A stretch of 64,000 bases of DNA from CALJTV01 sp036821185 (GTDB lineage Bacteria > Chloroflexota > Dehalococcoidia > GIF9 > UBA5629): positions 62,001 to 126,000 of the forward strand of contig DAISKD010000001.1 of NCBI GenBank assembly GCA_036821185.1, written 5' to 3'. The stretch's first letter is position 1, and each line of letters opens with the position of its first letter. The position numbers and the translations under genes were made by a program. Shown piece by piece: positions 63,469 to 64,000 of the stretch. The notes beneath the pieces were generated by a model. That model saw only the letters and a program-made list of their open reading frames with translations, had not been told where the DNA came from and did not search any database.

Positions 63469-64000
63469 TCAGATGTTGTTATTCTGTCGTTCGGTCATTA
63501 TCTTTCTTACTGCAGTGATAAATCTAATACACTCAGGCATTGTACGTGGTGCTATACGTATATATTCCGATAGGCCAAAAGAGCTACAATCGCGGACCAA
63601 AAACCCTTTCTTCAACAGAGCCCGATGAAAATCCCTTGCACTACCTACTTTTACTAGGAAAAAGTTTGCCTGTGATGGTATTGTAGCTAACCCCATAGTG
63701 CTCAATTCAGACATTAGGAAACTTTTTGCTTGGTTAATTTTTGCTTTGCAATCCTCCAAATAGTTCTTCGAATCCAAGGCGGCAATGCCAGCTAAATGTG
63801 CTGCTATATTTACATTCCATGGTGGACAAGCCAGTTTTAGAAGCTTAATGATTTTGGCCGTAGCTACAGCATAGCCCAGGCGCAAGCCAGCCAGCGCATA
63901 CTCTTTGGTCATTGACCTTATGACTACAATATTATCGTGATTCATTAAGCCTAGAGAAGAGAAACTATCCTCGGATTCGGTAAAGGCAATGTAGGCCTCG
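63469..64000 (-). CDS. Class I/II aminotransferase, CobD (threonine-phosphate decarboxylase) or HisC type (partial)
   Basis: The C-terminal 177 codons of a PLP enzyme; the start lies beyond the right edge. The frame enters with EAYIAFTESEDSFSSLGL, then VVIRSMTKEYALAGLRLGYA, where the PLP lysine is Lys in SMTKEYALAG. NFFLVKVGSARDFHRALLKK and GLSEYIRIAPRTMPECIRFI close the protein. HisC and CobD cannot be separated with certainty on this part. The position at the head of cobO-cobT-cobS-cobU favours CobD, which supplies aminopropanol phosphate. Confidence 0.85.
   Translation of the reverse strand, partial: EAYIAFTESEDSFSSLGLMNHDNIVVIRSMTKEYALAGLRLGYAVATAKIIKLLKLACPPWNVNIAAHLAGIAALDSKNYLEDCKAKINQAKSFLMSELSTMGLATIPSQANFFLVKVGSARDFHRALLKKGFLVRDCSSFGLSEYIRIAPRTMPECIRFITAVRKIMTERQNNNI

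Noticed and set aside
1..64000. CRISPR arrays, rRNA genes, replication origin
   Set aside because: I saw no regularly spaced direct repeats, no rRNA-like sequence and no DnaA-box cluster.

Overview
The window looks like chromosomal sequence from an anaerobic, probably sediment-dwelling bacterium of the Chloroflexota, most likely class Dehalococcoidia. This is an inference from gene content, not from a marker-gene search. The clues are LL-diaminopimelate aminotransferase, archaeal-type phosphoglycerate mutase, a CooC-type ATPase, split transketolase, an HMG-CoA-synthase-like protein with a DUF35 tail beside an SCP2-type thiolase, corrinoid assembly genes and a selenocysteine system.

Layout. 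1-2240: proBA (minus, proA cut by the window edge). 2331-6383: selenocysteine machinery selA, selB, two possible micro-proteins and tRNA-Sec (selC). 6548-8432: LUD/ferredoxin protein, a small winged-helix protein and a stand-alone DnaJ-type zinc finger. 8442-11947: a stretch bounded by a 36-bp direct repeat of the 5' half of tRNA-Leu(TAG), carrying methylmalonyl-CoA mutase (two subunits) with its epimerase and a broken integrase. 11905-14707: mobile debris (N-truncated integrase running antisense through the tRNA, frameshifted glycosyltransferase, ISL3-type transposase remnant). 14708-19200: thioredoxin reductase, a membrane histidine kinase and a REC-HD-GYP response regulator. 19254-28356: a compact minus-strand block cooC-pgk-apgM-tpiA-miaA-dapF-dapL-hflX-xer. 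28522-31449: 3-hydroxyacyl-CoA dehydrogenase, a coiled-coil protein, six tRNA genes and a two-UGA selenoprotein. 31480-38210: split transketolase, amidohydrolase, thpR, tRNA-Asn, a membrane-anchored EEP nuclease/phosphatase and pilT. 38271-43572 (minus): rny, ymdB-like, PHP phosphoesterase and an HdrD-like membrane Fe-S protein. 43823-49273: SDR, AhpD-like protein, HMGCS-like/DUF35 fusion, thiolase, enoyl-CoA hydratase. 49740-55468: tRNA-Ile, twin PAC2 proteins, zinc-ribbon protein, YfcE-like phosphodiesterase, membrane proteins. 55531-60426: uvrA and a large surface protein. 60509-64000: cobU, cobS, cobT, cobO and a cobD/hisC-type aminotransferase (cut by the edge).

How it fits together. The most striking item is the gene at 30748-31449. 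A UGA at codon 21 replaces the first Cys of the C_GCAxxG_C_C redox family, and the reading frame continues into a glutaredoxin domain that ends UGA-Ala-Ile-stop. Both UGAs are followed by hairpins with GU in the loop at SECIS-like distance, and selA, selB and selC lie 24-28 kb away in the same window. Cobalamin assembly genes at the right end would supply the cofactor of the mutase at the left end. Acyl-CoA genes (mutase, epimerase, dehydrogenase, hydratase, thiolase, SDR) suggest acyl-CoA or short-chain fatty-acid metabolism. Several start codons sit only 7-9 bases from a TATAAT box, which suggests leaderless transcripts.
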